From: Liriodendron chinense
Lineage: Eukaryota; Streptophyta; Magnoliopsida; Magnoliales; Magnoliaceae
Assembly: GCA_003013855.2 (NCBI GenBank)
Contig: ML058553.1
Span: 1 to 64,000 of the forward strand
Reading direction: 5' to 3'
Length of the DNA: 64,000 nucleotides
In this document: in pieces, positions 44,028 through 54,534 of the stretch
Numbering within the stretch: position 1 is the stretch's first letter
How the letters are laid out: every line of letters starts with the position of its first letter
Notes under the pieces: generated by a model
Seen by the model: only the letters and a program-made list of their open reading frames with translations
Databases searched by the model: none
Told to the model about the DNA's origin: nothing
Program-made: the position numbers and the translations under genes

Positions 44028-44440
44028 TTTTTTTTTTAGCTGATGTTTTATTAAACCAAAGAGGGAATATACATCATTCAGCCACAACAGGGACTAAAAC
44101 CTCCCTAGGCTGGCTATCATAACACCCACCAACTATACAAACCAGATGAACACTATGGATCCAACGGCCGCTCTCTGATGCAACCTAGTCCCACTTTATC
44201 TAGGAAGAGGTTACCTCGGGAAGGTTGGCGGCAGATTCAAAAAAAAAAAGAAAAAAAAAAGAAGAAGATTCAATGTAGTGCAAAGATTGGCTTGAACTTA
44301 CCCATTTGGCTAGAGCATCTGTTACTTGGTTCGCTTCCCTCCACACATGGGTGATTTTGATCTGAATCTTCTGCTTGAGCTCTTTAATTCTAGCTCGGCC
44401 AAACCATGCCAGCCAAGACTTGTTAGAATCGTACACTTGA
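44028..44440 (-). pseudogene. 5'-truncated LINE 3' end
   Basis: A T-run (44028-44038) is the poly(A) tail. The minus-strand frame reads KIQIKITHVWREANQVTDAL and AKWVSSSQSLHYIESS, the last RNase H block with its Asp. The A-rich interruption at 44240-44262 splits the coding end from SAANLPEVTSS. The flanks GTATACTT and GTACACTT may be an imperfect target duplication. The insertion is absent from duplication copy 2, so it came after the duplication. Confidence 0.7.
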
Positions 44441-46251
44441 CGGCATGAGATAGCAAAATATGTGGAGGGTGGGCTCTACCGCCTAACAACCCACCCAAGG
44501 CAGGGATTCCCTGCAGTTGGGATCTTAAACAATGCTGTCCTACTGAAAATTAACAGTAAGGTTTTTGTTTTTTTGTTTTTTTTGGTCTTTATAAGGTACA
44601 AAAGGTAGGAGTTTATTTAATCATTTATTTTTTGTTTTTTTTTAAAGGACAAAAGGCTATTAGACGAATACAAAGATTTCTTCAGAGACCCTTTTTGTTA
44701 TGCTTTCACCGTGATGTTGATGTCCGTTCGTCACAACACTTCAGAATTTCTGAAGTGATTACGCTTTCACCACGATGTTGATGTCCAATAATGCCTCTCG
44801 GAGCGGTAGACAGCGGAGAATTGTGGGGCACATGTGGTATTTGTATTGATATCCAACCTGTAATCCCCCATGATTTAAGATAGATCAAAAGTTTTGTCGG
44901 TTAAACACAAGGTGGACCACAACATAAAATAAATAATATATATATACACTCCAGTGCTTTAAAATATCAATCATCATTCAGCCGGCAAGTAAGAATAGCA
45001 AAAAGGTAAGCCGCCAATATCTGACTTGAAAAAACAAAACTCAATCCGAGGATAAGAAGTAATACAGGAAAGAAAGTAGAGGAAGAAAATCCGACAATAT
45101 CAGGGTGGTGGGGGCAGTAGAAGAAAATCCGACTTGACTTTTGCCAACCAAAACCCTTGATAATATGAGGCTTCCTCTTCTTCCACAAGCCCAAAAGGTG
45201 GCCCACCATCAATTGCATTCCGAGTCACGACATGGCTGCTATGATTGGATGGTTAGGAGTAACAAGAAAGATCTCAGCTCTGGTTAGTAGTGGGACCCAC
45301 CATATGAATAACGGTCACCTACAAATTCTAGTTTAGCATACACCCGTCCTCACATTGCAACATGTCGCGCATGTATGAAGCTGGATCTATGCAAGTGGTA
45401 GGTCCCACCACGCAGAGCACCTGGTGAGAAAATCCTGCCCGTCCGTTTAATTCAATGTGGTCGTGAGACTGAACCATTCTTTAGGTGGGCCGCCCCTCCA
45501 TAAAAGCATGTTGACCATCATGTGATCTTTGGAATGGGCTCCATGTAAAACATGGATTGGATCGTTTGGATGTCCTACACAACTGGCACGTCAATGGGAA
45601 ATATGGGACTTGCATGCTAAGTTTGCAGCTAGTTGTAGGTCATCAGTTCATATCTCTTTCATAATTACCCTTTCTTCGGAAGAGAAGTTATCAGGTGCAG
45701 CTGGTTGTGCGCTAACATACATGCGGTCCTATCTTATCTATCAAAACGTATCATACGTGTAAGTCCTCCGACCTGTACGAAAGTTGCTTCCTACAAAACA
45801 AATATCACATGTATAAAAATTGATATAGTCCATTCATGAGGTGGGTCACAGCGGTAAAATTACTTACCTATTTCCAATAGTAGAGTACACAAAAGACTCC
45901 CACTTCCCAAAAATTGCACCATTAGAGCCACACCAAGAAAAATAAGGAACGGCCACCAAAAACCCTCCAAAATCACGTAGTGGCCCACTTATATGATTTG
46001 ACCATCCTGAGTTTTTTTTTTTTGTTTTTGGCAGAGAATCTACTGGTAAATCTGAAAGCTAAGGTATTTTTGGAAAACTAGCTGGCAGTTATATTTATAG
46101 AAAATGATAATTAAAAAATTCTGCACACCGAACCTGACCATATTTAAAATGAAACTTCATTATATTAAGTTTTAAAACTACTGCTTAAATTGCAGTTTTT
46201 ATGTGAAGCAAAAGGATCCCAGCAATGAAAAGTAAAAAAAGAAGTAAAATG

Positions 46252-46300
46252 AAACCTCTCTCTCTCTCTCTCACTCTCACACACACATACACACAGACAC
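46252..46300. repeat. CT/CA microsatellite in the 3' region of B3 copy 2
   Basis: CTCTCTCTCTC followed by CACACACACATACACACAG. Equivalent tracts lie downstream of copies 3 and 4, next to a conserved ATGAGACAGATGGAGAG word (in gene orientation). Confidence 0.85.
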
Positions 46301-46375
46301 CACGTACAACGTTCTCTCCATCTGTCTCATACAGACTTTTTTTTCCCCCCCTTTTCATACAGACTTTCAATCCCT

Positions 46376-46855
46376 CTAAGTAACCGCCTCGATGGTCAGA
46401 CACAACTCATTATCTCTGTGTCGGTGGAAACACATGCAGATGGAATTCCCCTCCTTCAATCCGTTCTTCTGCACAAGATCCTTCCAATTCTTAATTTGAA
46501 TGGATGGCCTGTCGATGTTCCACCGCTTGATAATCACCTCATACTGCTGGCCGACCAGATCGACGCCTACGAGTGAGAGGCCCTTATTCCGATCATTCAC
46601 CAGCGATATCTCTTTCTCTGTCATCGCTGGGATGAGGATGCCGTTCATTCTCTTCGTGTTGATGAAGACAGGACTTTTGCTTGTCTTGATGTCGTGGTTG
46701 GTGAGTTCCTTCCTGAGCACGTAGAGGATTTCTCCACCGACCAGCTTGCTGTTGAGCCTACTCCCACGAGGGATCCAGACCCTTCTCTTCTTCGTAGGCT
46801 TCTCTTTCTTCATCTGTTCCCATATTTGGGAAGATGCTTCTGGTTTCCTTAGCAT
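46376..46855 (-). CDS. Small B3-domain protein, copy 2, intact
   Basis: An intact 159-residue frame with the ATG at 46855. The N-terminus is basic (KKEKPTKKRR, a likely nuclear-localisation signal). The B3 domain follows from about residue 42: ILYVLRKELTNHDIKTSKSP, FINTKRMNGILIPAMTEKEI, SLVNDRNKGLSLVGVDLVGQ, YEVIIKRW, then WKDLVQKNGLKEGNSICMCF and ELCLTIEAVT at the end. B3 domains of about 100 residues bind DNA in the major groove. The members with LxKELTxSDV and GDxIxLWxFR belong to small plant-specific REM/DUF313-type groups with few known targets. One exon, TATA box about 70 bp upstream, GA/GT microsatellite downstream. With copy 4 it is one of two uninterrupted members, hence the likeliest functional ones. 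Confidence 0.8.
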   Translation of the reverse strand: MLRKPEASSQIWEQMKKEKPTKKRRVWIPRGSRLNSKLVGGEILYVLRKELTNHDIKTSKSPVFINTKRMNGILIPAMTEKEISLVNDRNKGLSLVGVDLVGQQYEVIIKRWNIDRPSIQIKNWKDLVQKNGLKEGNSICMCFHRHRDNELCLTIEAVT

Positions 46856-46920
46856 TCTTGGGTACGGTTGGAAGAGAGAGGGTTAGAGATGTTTTGGGTA
46901 TCTGGAGGGAAAGATGTCTG

Positions 46921-46928
46921 CTTTTATA
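46921..46928 (-). promoter_or_regulatory. TATA box of B3 copy 2
   Basis: TATAAAAG on the minus strand, 66 bp upstream of the ATG, in the same position as TATAAAAA before copy 3. Confidence 0.7.
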
Positions 46929-47237
46929 AGAGTGTCACACGCGTTTTCCGACCTCGTCACCTGATTAGGCTGATAGAGACAACCACTTCAGAAAGTACCC
47001 AGTCCGGAAGCTTTGTGCTGCCCCAGCACCGTGGTTGTCGGATTTTCTTCCTCCTACCTGCCCAAAAGTCGTTGATTTTCTTCCTCTCTCTCTCTCTCTC
47101 TCTCTCTTTTTCCTACAATATCGACTGTATTATTTCGTAGCCTCCTTTTTTGTTGGTCAAGAGATGATTGACCGTGTAGGTGTGGAAAAGGCGCTGCATG
47201 TGAGACCTGAGACATTCATCATGTGGGGCCATATGTG

Positions 47238-47460
47238 AAAACCTTTTCTTTTTTTTTTTTTAAAGAATTTTTTTTTTATTATCCACAAGAGGAACGAGGG
47301 TTACACTAGGGAGGAGATATATTTCGGGAGCCCCGCTCTCTCCAAAACAGCCAGGACGCCTTTCTATTTTTCTTAAAAAATAAACATCTACGGGCTGGCT
47401 CGCAACAAAAGAAGAGGCCCGCTATCAGACAGCCTGCAGATGATTCTGTTGGCTTTTGTT
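47238..47460 (-). mobile_element. Possible LINE or SINE tail
   Basis: A double T-run (47248-47276) is followed by GATATATTTCGGGAGCCCCG and CCCGCTATCAGACAGCC. CTATCA followed by a CCTG-like word also occurs in other LINE tails here. There is no coding part. Confidence 0.35.
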
Positions 47461-47535
47461 GAACTTGGAATTGTTTTATTTGTCGGTGGCGTGAGTTTAC
47501 ATGTGGATCCACCGGGGTCGGTGGGATCCCTAAAC

Positions 47536-47930
47536 GTGGGACACATCTTGATATATGTTACTTATATATCCACGTGGTTCAACCGTTTTAAAAACTCATT
47601 TTAGGGTATTATTCCAAAAATAAAGCAGATCCAAATTTCAGATGGACTATAATACAGAAAACAGTGGTAATCAATCATTAAAAACTTCTCTTTGTGTAGT
47701 CTCTTCATTCAGGTCTTTCTAACCTTATCATCAGGTTGGATGGAAAATAAACATTTAGGTGGTCTCCATGATTTTTTAATGGTGTGGATTCAATCAAGAC
47801 TATTTCTTAGGCTAGGTCCACCTAAGTTTTGGATTTGTTTCATTTTTTCTAATCATCTACTAAAATGAGCTTTTAAAATGGATGGACGGTGTGAATGTAA
47901 GGAACATACATCTCATGTAGAACGGGTCGC
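47536..47930. mobile_element. Fold-back element of the GGATGGACGG family
   Basis: The left arm is TTATATATCCACGTGGTTCA with ACTCATTTTAGGGTATTATT. The right arm is AATGGATGGACGGTGTGAAT. Middle words are AAGCAGATCCAAATTTCAGA, GGAAAATAAACATTTAGGTG and GGATTTGTTTCATTTTTTCT. Confidence 0.65.
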
Positions 47931-47934
47931 TGAT

Positions 47935-48610
47935 TATTTCATGGCCCAGATGGAGCAAAAGAAGACCGTTCGGGGTCGAAAGTGATCCGGACCGTCAGGA
48001 CCGTAAATCGGTCGTATCTCACAATCCGGGATGAGTTACGGGACGTATAATATATCAATTTGGGGTAGCTTGAGCTACTTTAGCCAACCAACCCGCTACG
48101 TCGGGTTGCCCAAGCCGGAATCGCTAGAATCGACCGTATCGACGGTCATTAGGCTAGTTTATTTTCAGTTTTACTATTTATAGTAAGTTTTAATTCGATC
48201 ATAACTTTGCATCCGTATGGTTTTAGAGTTAGTGCCCAACATAAAAAGGGCTTAGAATATTTAGTAGAACAGCGTGGTTAAGGCCGTTTGATAACTTTCT
48301 ATTTTTGGCCGAAAACCAAGAGTTCTAGTAGGATTGAACGACTTTTATAAATAGTAAGTTTACTATTTATAGTAAGCTGCGTTTTCTAGGAGTTTTAGTT
48401 GGAGTTGGGTTCTAATACTTCACCTAGGGTTTAGTTTCCTATTTATATGCATTGTAATTCCATTTTTATTCATTCAATTATCAATAAATTAATTATTTGG
48501 AATTTATTTTCTCTTTTTATCTTTTATTTCTTCTCGTGGATTCGAGAACTATCGGTTAGGGAGACGGTGATCAACCTACCACGTCCTCCCTGCGTCAACA
48601 TCCCAATTGG
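47935..48610 (+). mobile_element. Solo-LTR-like remnant, family A
   Basis: It contains repeated TTTACTATTTATAGTAAG motifs (48170-48370) and AGGGTTTAGTTTCCTATTTATATGC (TATA-like near 48445). It ends GTGGATTCGAGAACTATCGG ... GAGACGGTGATCAACC with CGTCAACA. The end matches, inverted, the LTR next to the primer site at 60156-60168. No internal region follows. Confidence 0.5.
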
Positions 48611-48710
48611 CCCCACAGTTAGGAATCCACTGACCTTGGTAGATCAAAGGATTCACCCAAACCGCGCTCGAAAATTGACTAGCTAAAGAAAAAGATGAGA
48701 GCAGTGGTAG

Positions 48711-49238
48711 GAGAGAGCTCCCGCCACTTCGCTGTTACCCAAGTAACAGCTTAGTGGGTGTTACCCCTACCGTGGGGCTTTGATGTTTTATTGTATATGA
48801 CAAAGTACCAAAAATTAAGCATGTCCAAATCTTAGGGGGACCATAACAATGTAAACAGTGATGATTGAGTGCCTCACCATTAAAATTTTCAAAAGGCCCA
48901 TAGTAAGGTTTTTTTAATGTTTATTTTCCATCCAACCCGTTGATAATGTCAAAAAGATCTAAATGAAGGGAAAAAAAAATACAAATATCAGCTTGACCCA
49001 AAACTTTTTTGGCCCATAAAATGCATTTTAGAGGTCATTTATCACTGTTTCTAGTGATATGATTCACCTAGATTTGGATCTTCTTTAGGTTTGGCATCTT
49101 CTCCTAAAATGATATAGGAAAACATATGGACAGCATGGATATCCAGCATGGTATAAGAAAAATACATCAAGGTGGGCCTCACACGGTTAGTGTAACACCC
49201 ACTAAGCTGTTACCGTGGTAACAGCTAATTTGCTCCCG
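48711..49238. mobile_element. Fold-back element with GTAACAGCTTAGTGGGTG ends
   Basis: CGCTGTTACCCAAGTAACAGC and CTTAGTGGGTGTTACCCCTACC on the left pair with TGTAACACCCACTAAGCTGT and TACCGTGGTAACAGCTAATT on the right. The inside is the usual GGATGGACGG-family core (right arm ACATATGGACAGCATGGATA). A second element with this end type lies at 62396-62925, so these ends define a subfamily. Confidence 0.8.
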
Positions 49239-49964
49239 GATAATTTTGCATGGTCAGTAAAATTCACCAACAACGATTTGACAGTATGTGCATGTTATTG
49301 TGGAGATAGATTGGATGTGGAATGCTAAGACCAGTGTAGGTGTACAGAGCTATTATATGGTGATGCTGACGTAGAGTGCAGTGGATCCAAGGTTCATCAT
49401 TACAGGTACCATGGGTGGGCCCCACAATTCCCCACCTTAAAAATAAGGATTTATCATGGACTTTTTGGTTGAGTTGGTAGGCATGATGTTAGCATGTGGG
49501 CCCACGGAATTTAAGGAAGGGCAATTTATAAAAGTTCAAAGCATGCACGTGGAATCTAAGAAAGGACAAAAACTTACTGAATAGGAAAAAGTTAGGATCG
49601 TGTGGTAGAGGTAGAAAATTTAATGAGATTCCCAATGCCGTAAGGGTGATGGGGGGTGGAGTAAGAGAATATGACCAAGATTGGCATGACGTAATGGTGG
49701 TGACGCATGTAGGCAAGTGGTGGGTTCCGAAATTTGGATTGTATATATAGCTTTTATTAATTATGGATCCATTTGGACAAACTGTACTATTTGGGTGGTC
49801 GTGACAAAAAAACAATAGCCTCACCTATCGTATATCCCAAATTCATTTAACTCTTTCTAAACGCCGCATACATTATCTAAAATGAGGAGGCCCTACATTA
49901 TCCATGTCCTTTTATATTAGTTGGAGCATGATGGGTACCATAATGGGTACATGCCTTTTCTACA
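49239..49964. other. Flank shared with 56430-56870, no gene
   Basis: TTTTGCATGGTCAGTAAAATTCACC...GTGCATGTTATTGTGG and GGTGTACAGAGCTATTATATGGTGATG correspond in order to words at 56437-56730, showing a diverged duplicate. The rest, including a frame at 49489-49824, has no recognisable domain. Confidence 0.5.
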
Positions 49965-51206
49965 TGTTGGAGAGAGAGAGAGAGAGAGGTCGACTGTTGA
50001 CTGCTTTTTATAGCCGAAATTTATTGACCACAATCGGAGTCGCACACCCAACTAGATGAGACGGCAAAACGGATGGAGAGAGAGGGCTCCACCGCCTACC
50101 TACCCACACACCACAGGAATGGTGGCCCACCACTAATCTGACACCAAGTCACGACATGGCTGCTACGATATGGTTAGGAGCTGCCAAAAAAGCCCTCAGC
50201 TTTGATTTATGGTGGGACCCACTCAATGGATACTAGCTACCTATAAAGTCATACACCCGGCCTGCAGGCCTCACTTTGCAACATGTCACACACTTGTAGG
50301 AAGTCGGATCTATGCAAGTGGTGGGTCGCATTATGCAGAGCAACTGGTGAGACAATCCTGCCCGTCTGTCTAATTCAATGTGGTCGTGAGACTGAACCAC
50401 TCTTGGGATATAAAAGCATTGGCCATCCATTAATTTTAACAGTGGCTTACCTCATGTGATCTTTGGATGGTCTCCATGGTTTACATGGATTGGATCGTTT
50501 GGATGTCCTACACAACTGGCACGTCAGCAGGAATGGGACTTTCACGCTAAGTATGCAGCTAGTTGTTCGTGACCGATTCATATTTCATAATAAACGTCCC
50601 TTTCTTCTCAAGAGAAGCGATCACGTGCAGCTGGTTGTGCACTAATTAATATACATGCACTCCTATCTTATCTATCAAAATGTGTTGTATCATGTATGTA
50701 TATGATACCTCCGACAAAGCCAAAGATGCTTCCTACCAAAAATTATCACGTATCAAAAGTCAATCTTGACCATACATTAGGTGCGTCACAACGGTAAAAT
50801 TACTTTTAACTTAAAAAAACTGTAAATTTACATAGTAGAGTACACATGATACCAACTCCCTAAAATTTCCATCATTAGAGCCACACCAAGATCACGTGAT
50901 GGCCCAACGTATGATTTGACCAGCCTCTTTTTTTTTTTTTTTTTTTTGCGTAGCGTATTCACGGCTGGGACATGATTATACTGGTAAATCTGAAATCTAA
51001 AGCTATTTCCTCAAAACTAGCAATTATATTTATAAAGAAATGGTAATTAGAAAAGTCCTGATTGCCAAATCAGACCACATTTGAAATGAAACTTTAGTAT
51101 ATTAAGTTTAAAAACTACTTGTTAAAACGCAGTTCTTATGTTAAGCTAAAGTATTGCAATTCTGCAGTAAAAAGTAAGAAAGAGAAAAACTTTCATTTAT
51201 TGATTG

Positions 51207-51207
<1 letters not shown>

Positions 51208-51257
<50 letters not shown>

Positions 51258-51262
51258 GACAC
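51208..51262. repeat. CT/CA microsatellite in the 3' region of B3 copy 3
   Basis: CTCTCTCTCTCTCTCTC followed by ACACACACACACACACAGAC. Same place relative to the gene as the tract after copy 2. Confidence 0.9.
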
Positions 51263-51309
51263 CAAGTACAAATGCTCTCCATCTGTCTCATATAGATTCC
51301 CTATGCCTC

Positions 51310-51728
51310 TAAACCACCTCGATGATGAAACGACACAACTCCTGAACCTCATGCGGATCGAATCCTTCTTCTTCAATCCGTTCTTCTAGACAAGGTCTGT
51401 CTACTTCTTAACGGGAACGTATGGCTTGATGCTGTTCGACCACGTACTGCTGACCCACCTGATAGATGGCTATGAGTAGGAGGCCTTTACTCAGATCATT
51501 CACCAGAGATGTCTCTTTCTCCTTCATCAGTGGGATGAGGATGTTGCTTGTCTTGACATCGGACTCGGTGAGTTTCCTCCTGAGCAAATAATGGATTTTG
51601 CCGTCGACCATCTTGCCATGGGTCTCAATCCAGGAGCTGGAGTTCTTGACTGAGGGTGACGGCAGTTGTGGCCTACTCCCGAGCGGGATGCAAATCCCTC
51701 TCTTCTTCTTACGCTTCTTTTTCTCCAT
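51310..51728 (-). pseudogene. Small B3-domain protein, copy 3, decayed
   Basis: The ATG at 51728 opens a basic start (MEKKKRKKKRGICIPLGSRP) and the first half of a B3 domain: IHYLLRRKLTESDVKTSN, a deletion of about 13 codons compared with copy 2, then ILIPLMKEKETSLVNDLSKG and YQVGQQYVVE. The frame ends at 51408 in unrelated residues. The remaining words (TDLV, a stop, then KNGLKKKDSI) are found in another phase down to about 51310. So there is a deletion, at least one frameshift and a stop. It sits in the second segmental-duplication copy; its partner at 46376-46855 is intact. Confidence 0.8.
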
Positions 51729-51854
51729 CTTCTCCCTTATCTGGGAAGATGCTTTTGGTATCCTTTGGGATTCTTGGGTATGGTTGGAAGAGAGGAGGAA
51801 AGATGTTTTGGGTATCTGGAGACAAAGGTGCCTTGTAAAAACACTTCCCTTCTC

Positions 51855-51862
51855 TTTTTATA
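51855..51862 (-). promoter_or_regulatory. TATA box of B3 copy 3
   Basis: TATAAAAA on the minus strand, about 127 bp upstream of the ATG, preceded by CTCGAGTAGG. It is retained although the gene is broken. Confidence 0.6.
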
Positions 51863-52179
51863 AAAACCTACTCGAGACAGGGAATTGCGAGTAGGAGAGA
51901 AGTCACGTCGAATGTGGAGCCCACCTCAAAGAAAAACAGCTGCATGCGAATTAGTGGAAGCTTTTGTAGAACCCAACCACCCTATTGTCGTGTATTTCGT
52001 CGGCAGCAAACAGGAAAATTCTGTGGAGGGTGAGCAGGCGCTCTGGATTCTGTTTGTTAGCTACCCTTTTTCTGTCAAGAGATGTTGACCGTTCACGTGT
52101 GGACAAGTCACCTGCACGTGAGATCTATATGATATTATACAGGACAGATGCTCACGCAACTAGTTGTACAGTCCAAATA

Positions 52180-52490
52180 GTTGGCATGTGGGGTCCACTA
52201 TAGTGTTTGTATGATATGTTGTCCGTAAAGAGAGATCGTCTCACTATAAAAATATTTTTATGCTCAAAAAATAGGACGATCCAACCATGAAAATGTGATG
52301 CTCTATGTGATTGTGGAGTTTAGAGGTGTTGTTTCATGGTTTCTTATGGTGTACCCCACCTAATAGTTGGATCAACCTGATTTTTGGGTCATCTCATTTT
52401 CGTGATGGGATAATTTTAATGGACAGGCAAGATATTGTACAAACACATGGTGGGCCCAAACACCGATTAGTTGGACATACAACTAGTTGT
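52180..52490. mobile_element. Fold-back element, small
   Basis: CATGTGGGGTCCACTATAGTG near 52186 and CACATGGTGGGCCCAAACACC near 52445 are rough inverted copies. The middle has CACCTAATAGTTGGATCAAC. Confidence 0.5.
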
Positions 52491-52649
52491 GCATGAGCAT
52501 TACTCTTTATAAAGCAGGGCCCATTGTTAGCATGCCAAGTCAAAATTTTGAGAGAGGTCCACTTGTTACGTTGGTGATGCGTATTTTTTTGGAGAATGGG
52601 TGGTTAGGAAAACATGGCCAATGTCTTTTTCATCTACATGTAGATTGGC

Positions 52650-53262
52650 TGGTGCACCCTACACCAGCTAATTTGCTGGTGTGAGTACGTGTCGCCTGCA
52701 GACAACTGAGTCAGTCCCCCAGCTCTTCCGTGTTTGTACCAACCCTTCAAAGGAAATCAAGATTACGTGGGCCCCACAATGATGTATTTAACATATCTAC
52801 ACCGTTCATCCAGTTTACGAGATCATTTTAGGGCATGATCCAAAAAATGAGATATATCCAAATCTCAAGTGGACCATACCACAAAAGGTAGTGGGGACAA
52901 TAATTTTCACTGTTAAAACATCCCTAGGACCACCATGATGTTGATTTTCCATCCAAACTGTTCATAAAGTCACAAAGACCTGGATGAAGGGTAAAAACAA
53001 ATATCAGATTGATCCAAAACTTCTGTGACCAACAACAAGGTTTCAATGGTAGACGTTCAATCTCCTGCTGCATTCTGCAGTGTGGTCCACTTGATCATTG
53101 GATCTGTCTTATTTTTGGGTTAAACCCTTATAAGGATGTCTCCAAATGGAAGGGCGGTTTGGATATACCACAAACCTCATGGTGTGGCCCACAGAAATTG
53201 GTGATGTCAATACACCAGGGATCTTGCTGGTGTGCGGTGCACCAGCTAATCCGCTTCCAAAA
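52650..53262. mobile_element. Fold-back element with CACCAGCTAATYYGC ends
   Basis: The outer arm TGGTGCACCCTACACCAGCTAATTTGC (left) pairs with GGTGTGCGGTGCACCAGCTAATCCGC (right). The inner core has CATATCTACACCGTTCATCC at the left and GGAAGGGCGGTTTGGATATA at the right. A third end type of the same core family. Confidence 0.75.
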
Positions 53263-53442
53263 TCTACAAACCTCGTGTATTAGAGCAGCTGAAAGTAAAG
53301 TCTCGGCTTCAACTGTCAAAGTGACGAGGAGCAGCATTCACATATCGACAATTACACTGCCCCACTGATCCCACTCCACATGTATGACATGTAGATACAG
53401 CTCATCACGAGATTTGATTGGTCAGACCGTACAATCAAAGCC
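53263..53442. other. Upstream region of B3 copy 4
   Basis: Short spacer between the fold-back element and the TATA box. No frame of note. Confidence 0.4.
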
Positions 53443-53450
53443 TATAAAAA
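53443..53450 (+). promoter_or_regulatory. TATA box of B3 copy 4
   Basis: TATAAAAA, 126 bp upstream of the ATG at 53576. The leader contains a CT-rich stretch and a T-run at 53530-53546. Confidence 0.7.
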
Positions 53451-53575
53451 GAGCGTTCTATTTGCTCCCGATCCATGCTTCTGTTCCTCTCTCTCTTTCT
53501 CGCCTTACCTACCGTTTTCTCTCTTCGATTTTTTTTTTTTTTTTTTAATAACTCCTCCTCAAGCATACCGCTTAG

Positions 53576-53932
53576 ATGGAAGGCGGAGAAGTCCACTTCC
53601 TGCTCAATTGGGAGCTCCTCGTTCCCGACATCAGCACAGGTCGTCTCTACCTCGAAACGGAGAGGATGAATGATGTACTCGTCCGGGAAATGACGGAGAA
53701 TGAGCGATCGCTGGTGAATGATCAGAGTAGGGGCCTCCAAGTTGTGGCTCTCGATAAAGCTGGTAGGGATTATAAGGTGGACATCAAGGGGCGTCACTAC
53801 AACCAATACGATCTCACCAACGAGTGGATGGATCTTGTGCAGCAGAACGAATTGAAGGTGGGGGATTGGATCTGTGTGTCGTTCTTCCGACGTGGAGACA
53901 ACGGGGAGTTGTGTCTGGTCATCGAGCACTGA
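53576..53932 (+). CDS. Small B3-domain protein, copy 4, intact
   Basis: An intact 118-residue frame, almost exactly one B3 domain: VHFLLNWELLVPDISTGRLY, LETERMNDVLVREMTENERS, LVNDQSRGLQVVALDKAGRD, YKVDIKG, then WMDLVQQNELKVGDWICVSF and ELCLVIEH at the end. Compared with copies 1, 2 and 5 it lacks the 40-residue N-terminal arm with the basic stretch, and the usual KELTxSDV is NWELLVPDI. It may therefore be a shortened or fast-evolving member; a start in the upstream frame is not supported. A CT microsatellite of more than 50 bp follows the stop after the conserved ATGAGACAGATGGAGAG word. Function inferred only from the fold: a nuclear DNA-binding protein. Confidence 0.75.
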   Translation: MEGGEVHFLLNWELLVPDISTGRLYLETERMNDVLVREMTENERSLVNDQSRGLQVVALDKAGRDYKVDIKGRHYNQYDLTNEWMDLVQQNELKVGDWICVSFFRRGDNGELCLVIEH

Positions 53933-53970
53933 GCCGTCATGAGACAGATGGAGAGAACGTTTGTACTTTG

Positions 53971-53972
<2 letters not shown>

Positions 53973-54028
<56 letters not shown>
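53973..54028. repeat. CT microsatellite after B3 copy 4
   Basis: About 28 CT units followed by GTGTGTGTTTGCGTGTGTATG and GAGAGAGAG. Confidence 0.95.
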
Positions 54029-54032
<4 letters not shown>

Positions 54033-54297
54033 TGTGTGTTTGCGTGTGTATGAGAGAGAGTGTTTCAATAAAAACATGAAGTTTGTGTGGTTGCATTATC
54101 TAACTTGATATTTGGAGTATCAGTCTGTAGTTTGTGTGTAATCGAATAAAAGAAAAAATAAATTATGTGCGTGTTTTTTAATAAATAAATTGTAGGATCT
54201 GTTTCGACGGTGTAGTAAAATTATTTAAGTTGATACACTGGGCCATGTTCTAAGTTGATACACGCATTGTTGTAGAGAAAGATAGTCACGAACATCA

Positions 54298-54298
<1 letters not shown>

Positions 54299-54343
<45 letters not shown>
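54299..54343. repeat. CT microsatellite
   Basis: About 22 CT units. Its right edge is part of the target duplication of the next LINE tail. Confidence 0.95.
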
Positions 54344-54346
<3 letters not shown>

Positions 54347-54352
54347 CTTCTT

Positions 54353-54520
54353 AAGGAAAATGAAATTTCATTCACAAAGGAAGGGGAAAACTGTACACCA
54401 ACCCAGATTCGGCTGACCCAAGGACGAAAAACACCTGGGACACCTATCATATACCCCTGTCCAACACATAGAAAACAGCAACTGGCAGCGAGCCGAAGGG
54501 CTACATTTGGCCCACCCGCT
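54353..54520 (-). mobile_element. 168-bp LINE 3' tail with 14-bp target duplication
   Basis: TCTCTGACCTTCTT occurs at 54339-54352 and 54521-54534. Between them is LINE-tail sequence (GACACCTATCATATACCCCT on the plus strand, as in other tails here) with almost no poly(A). A clear, strongly 5'-truncated insertion. Confidence 0.75.
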
Positions 54521-54534
54521 TCTCTGACCTTCTT

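Larger units (their letters stand above)
43925..47220. repeat. Segmental duplication, copy 1 (carries B3 copy 2)
   Basis: The order of landmarks matches 49965-52125. These are a GA microsatellite and GGTCGATTG word; the TACCGCC block; CGAGTCACGACATGGCTGCT; CATGTCGCGCATGTATGAAG and GGTCCCACCACGCAGAGCAC; GGATTGGATCGTTTGGATGT; the microsatellite; then the B3 frame on the minus strand and its promoter, ending near CAAGAGATGATTGACCG. This copy is longer because a LINE tail sits at 44028-44440 and small insertions are present. Confidence 0.85.
49965..52125. repeat. Segmental duplication, copy 2 (carries B3 copy 3)
   Basis: Partner of 43925-47220, sharing the landmarks in the same order, from the GA microsatellite at 49973 and GGGCTCCACCGCCTACC near 50085 to TGTCAAGAGATGTTGACCG near 52075. 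Uninterrupted by the LINE tail, so it keeps the older layout. Confidence 0.85.

Noticed and set aside
47940..48160. CpG-rich stretch as a mirrored block
   Set aside because: The LTR end GACGGTGATCAACC and neighbouring promoter words are in normal polarity and match the inverted LTR at 60 kb.
49489..49824. 111-residue minus-strand frame as a gene
   Set aside because: No domain, low-complexity composition, and it lies in a repeated flank.
53797..54096. Frame opposite B3 copy 4 with a long Arg-Glu run
   Set aside because: The run comes from the CT microsatellite; the rest is antisense to the B3 frame.
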